NCBI RefSeq assembly: GCF_029227915.1
Contig: NC_079885.1
Coordinates: forward strand, 30,445,001 to 30,509,000
Length of the DNA: 64,000 nucleotides
Source of the DNA: Hydractinia symbiolongicarpus
Taxonomy: Eukaryota > Cnidaria > Hydrozoa > Anthoathecata > Hydractiniidae
Direction: 5' to 3'
Part shown: positions 63,261 through 64,000 of the stretch, one piece after another
How the letters are laid out: each line of letters opens with the position of its first letter
Position numbering within the stretch: the stretch's first letter is position 1
Notes under the pieces: model-generated
Databases searched by the model: none
What the model was told of the DNA's origin: nothing
Seen by the model: the letters and a program-made list of their open reading frames with translations, nothing else
Program-made: the position numbers and the translations under genes

Positions 63261-64000
63261 ATGAGACTTGTAGTTTTCAAAAATGTTTTCATTTTTGATG
63301 GGACGCTGAATAAAAGAAGTTTAATCGCTGGTAAACGAAAACCCGCGATTTCCCGTAAATCCCGGACTCGGCCCGTATAGTCAAAAGTACACAAAGAAAG
63401 TACCCAGGGAGTAAACTCATTTCCCGAACGATTTTTTAAATTATTTTTTCACCACTAAAACGCATGAGACTTGTAGTTTTCAAAAATGTTTTCACTTTTG
63501 ATGAGACGCTTAATGAAAGAGGTTTAATCGCCGGCAAACGAAAACCCGCGATTTCCCGTAAATCCCGGGCTTGGCCCGTATAGTCGAATGTATACAAAGA
63601 AAATACCCAGGGAGTAACTTATTTCCCGAACGATTTTTTAAATTATTTTTCACCACTAAAACGCATGAGAATTGTAGCTTTCAAAAATGTTTTCATTTTT
63701 GATGGGACGCTGAATAAAAGAAGTTTAATCGCCGGCAAACGAAAACCCCCGATTTCCCGTAAATCCCGGGTTTGGCCCGTATAGTCGAATGTATACAAAG
63801 AAAGTACCCAGGGAGTAACTGATTTCCCGAACGATTTTTTAAATTATTTTTTCACAACTAAAACGCATGAGAATTGTAGGTTTCAAAAATGTTTTCATTT
63901 TTGATGGGACGCTGAATAAAAGAAGTTTAATCGCCGGCACACAAAAACCCGCGATTTCCCGTAAATCCCGGACTCGGCCCGTATAGTCAAAAGTACACAA

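Larger units (their letters stand above)
1..64000. repeat. Satellite DNA array, ~203-bp monomer, ~315 head-to-tail copies
   Basis: The word ATGAGACTTG or a close variant recurs across the whole window. The first positions are 169, 372, 575, 775, 978, 1182, 1385, 1588, 1791 and 1994, giving spacings of 203, 203, 200, 203, 204, 203, 203, 203 and 203. The same order of blocks follows each time: an inverted repeat, an A/B-diagnostic GACGC segment, a CCCG-rich segment, GTATAC, CCCAGGGAGTAA, then a T-rich tract. All copies lie in the same orientation. No unique DNA, transposon or gene interrupts the array, and both window edges fall inside monomers, so the array continues on both sides. Long homogeneous arrays of this kind are known from eukaryotic centromeric or pericentromeric heterochromatin; that assignment is inference. 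rDNA spacer subrepeats are an alternative but rarely run this long without rRNA genes. Confidence 0.98.
53906..64000. repeat. Zone 7: degenerate right flank with truncated monomers
   Basis: B, C and A monomers plus class E (GATGCTTAATG, CCAGCGATTTCCCC, GTGTAGACAAATG) are mixed with several deleted monomers. Many monomers are 201-202 bp. Marks confined to this zone include TGCACCACTAGAACGAATG (three copies; the copy near 57383 reads CTAAAAC), ATGAGAATTGTAGG, CCCAATGAGTAAC and CGGCACACAAAAACC. All known truncated monomers of the window lie here. No gene is present. Confidence 0.9.

Noticed and set aside
1-64000. CRISPR array
   Set aside because: The period is about 203 bp, the whole period is conserved, and there are no unique spacers or cas genes.
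1-64000. rDNA intergenic spacer subrepeats or LTR/transposon remnants
   Set aside because: No rRNA sequence, LTR ends, target-site duplications, polyprotein fragments or polyA tail were seen, and 64 kb of pure repeat is far longer than usual spacer subrepeats.
1-64000. Telomeric repeats, tRNA or small RNA genes, bacterial promoters or terminators
   Set aside because: No short telomere-type repeat and no cloverleaf or box A/B arrangement was seen. The inverted repeat followed by T runs resembles a terminator only superficially, since its arms are A/T-rich and there is no gene upstream.

Overview
The whole 64 kb window is one uninterrupted tandem array of an AT-rich satellite DNA, all in the same orientation. 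The basic monomer is about 203 bp, and there are roughly 315 copies. I found no gene, RNA gene, transposable element, CRISPR array or unique sequence, and every stretch I read aligns to the same monomer. This architecture points to eukaryotic heterochromatin, most likely a centromeric or pericentromeric array from a long-read assembly. The species cannot be named from this sequence. By hand count a reference monomer is about 37% GC and has 12 CpGs where about 7 are expected, so the array does not show the CpG decay typical of old, heavily methylated repeats.

Monomers fall into recognisable classes, named here for this report. A has GGGACGCTGAATAAAAGAAG. A' has AAAAGACG plus GTAAAC and TTTTTACATTA. 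A'' is like A' with AACGCGCGA and follows the junction CATGTCCCTAACGA. A''' has GACGGTGAA. B has GAGACGCTTAATGAAAGAGG, usually with GTCGAATG and often 1-2 bp shorter. C has GAGACGCCTAATG plus CCCTGTGAG and is normally followed by ATAAGAC. D has CGTGAATCCCGG and GAATAGTCAAATG. E is confined to the right end, with GATGCTTAATG and CCCCTAAATCC. Classes occur in preferred orders and so build higher-order repeats.

Layout: 1-5.3 kb is mostly A-type with overlapping 5-, 6-, 8- and 16-monomer duplications. 5.3-12.3 kb is mixed A/B with a 405-bp dimer duplication and a 1,825-bp 9-monomer repeat. 12.3-24.1 kb is the start of the A'/A''/A'''/B/C/D core. 24.06-37.65 kb and 37.65-50.83 kb are two near-identical copies of a 13.2-13.6 kb block, differing by whole-monomer gains and losses and scattered substitutions. 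51.2-53.9 kb is a transition zone that again carries rare variants seen at 5.9-11 kb. 53.9-64 kb is a more degenerate zone with truncated monomers (86, 105, 158 and 192 bp), some amplified by later block duplication.

The window therefore records satellite evolution: a young homogenised core between older shells that share rare variants. Within each monomer the most notable conserved structures are a perfect 9-4-9 inverted repeat, a phased A/T-tract segment, and four CCCG motifs spaced about one helical turn apart. These could matter for chromatin or centromere function, but nothing in the sequence proves a function.
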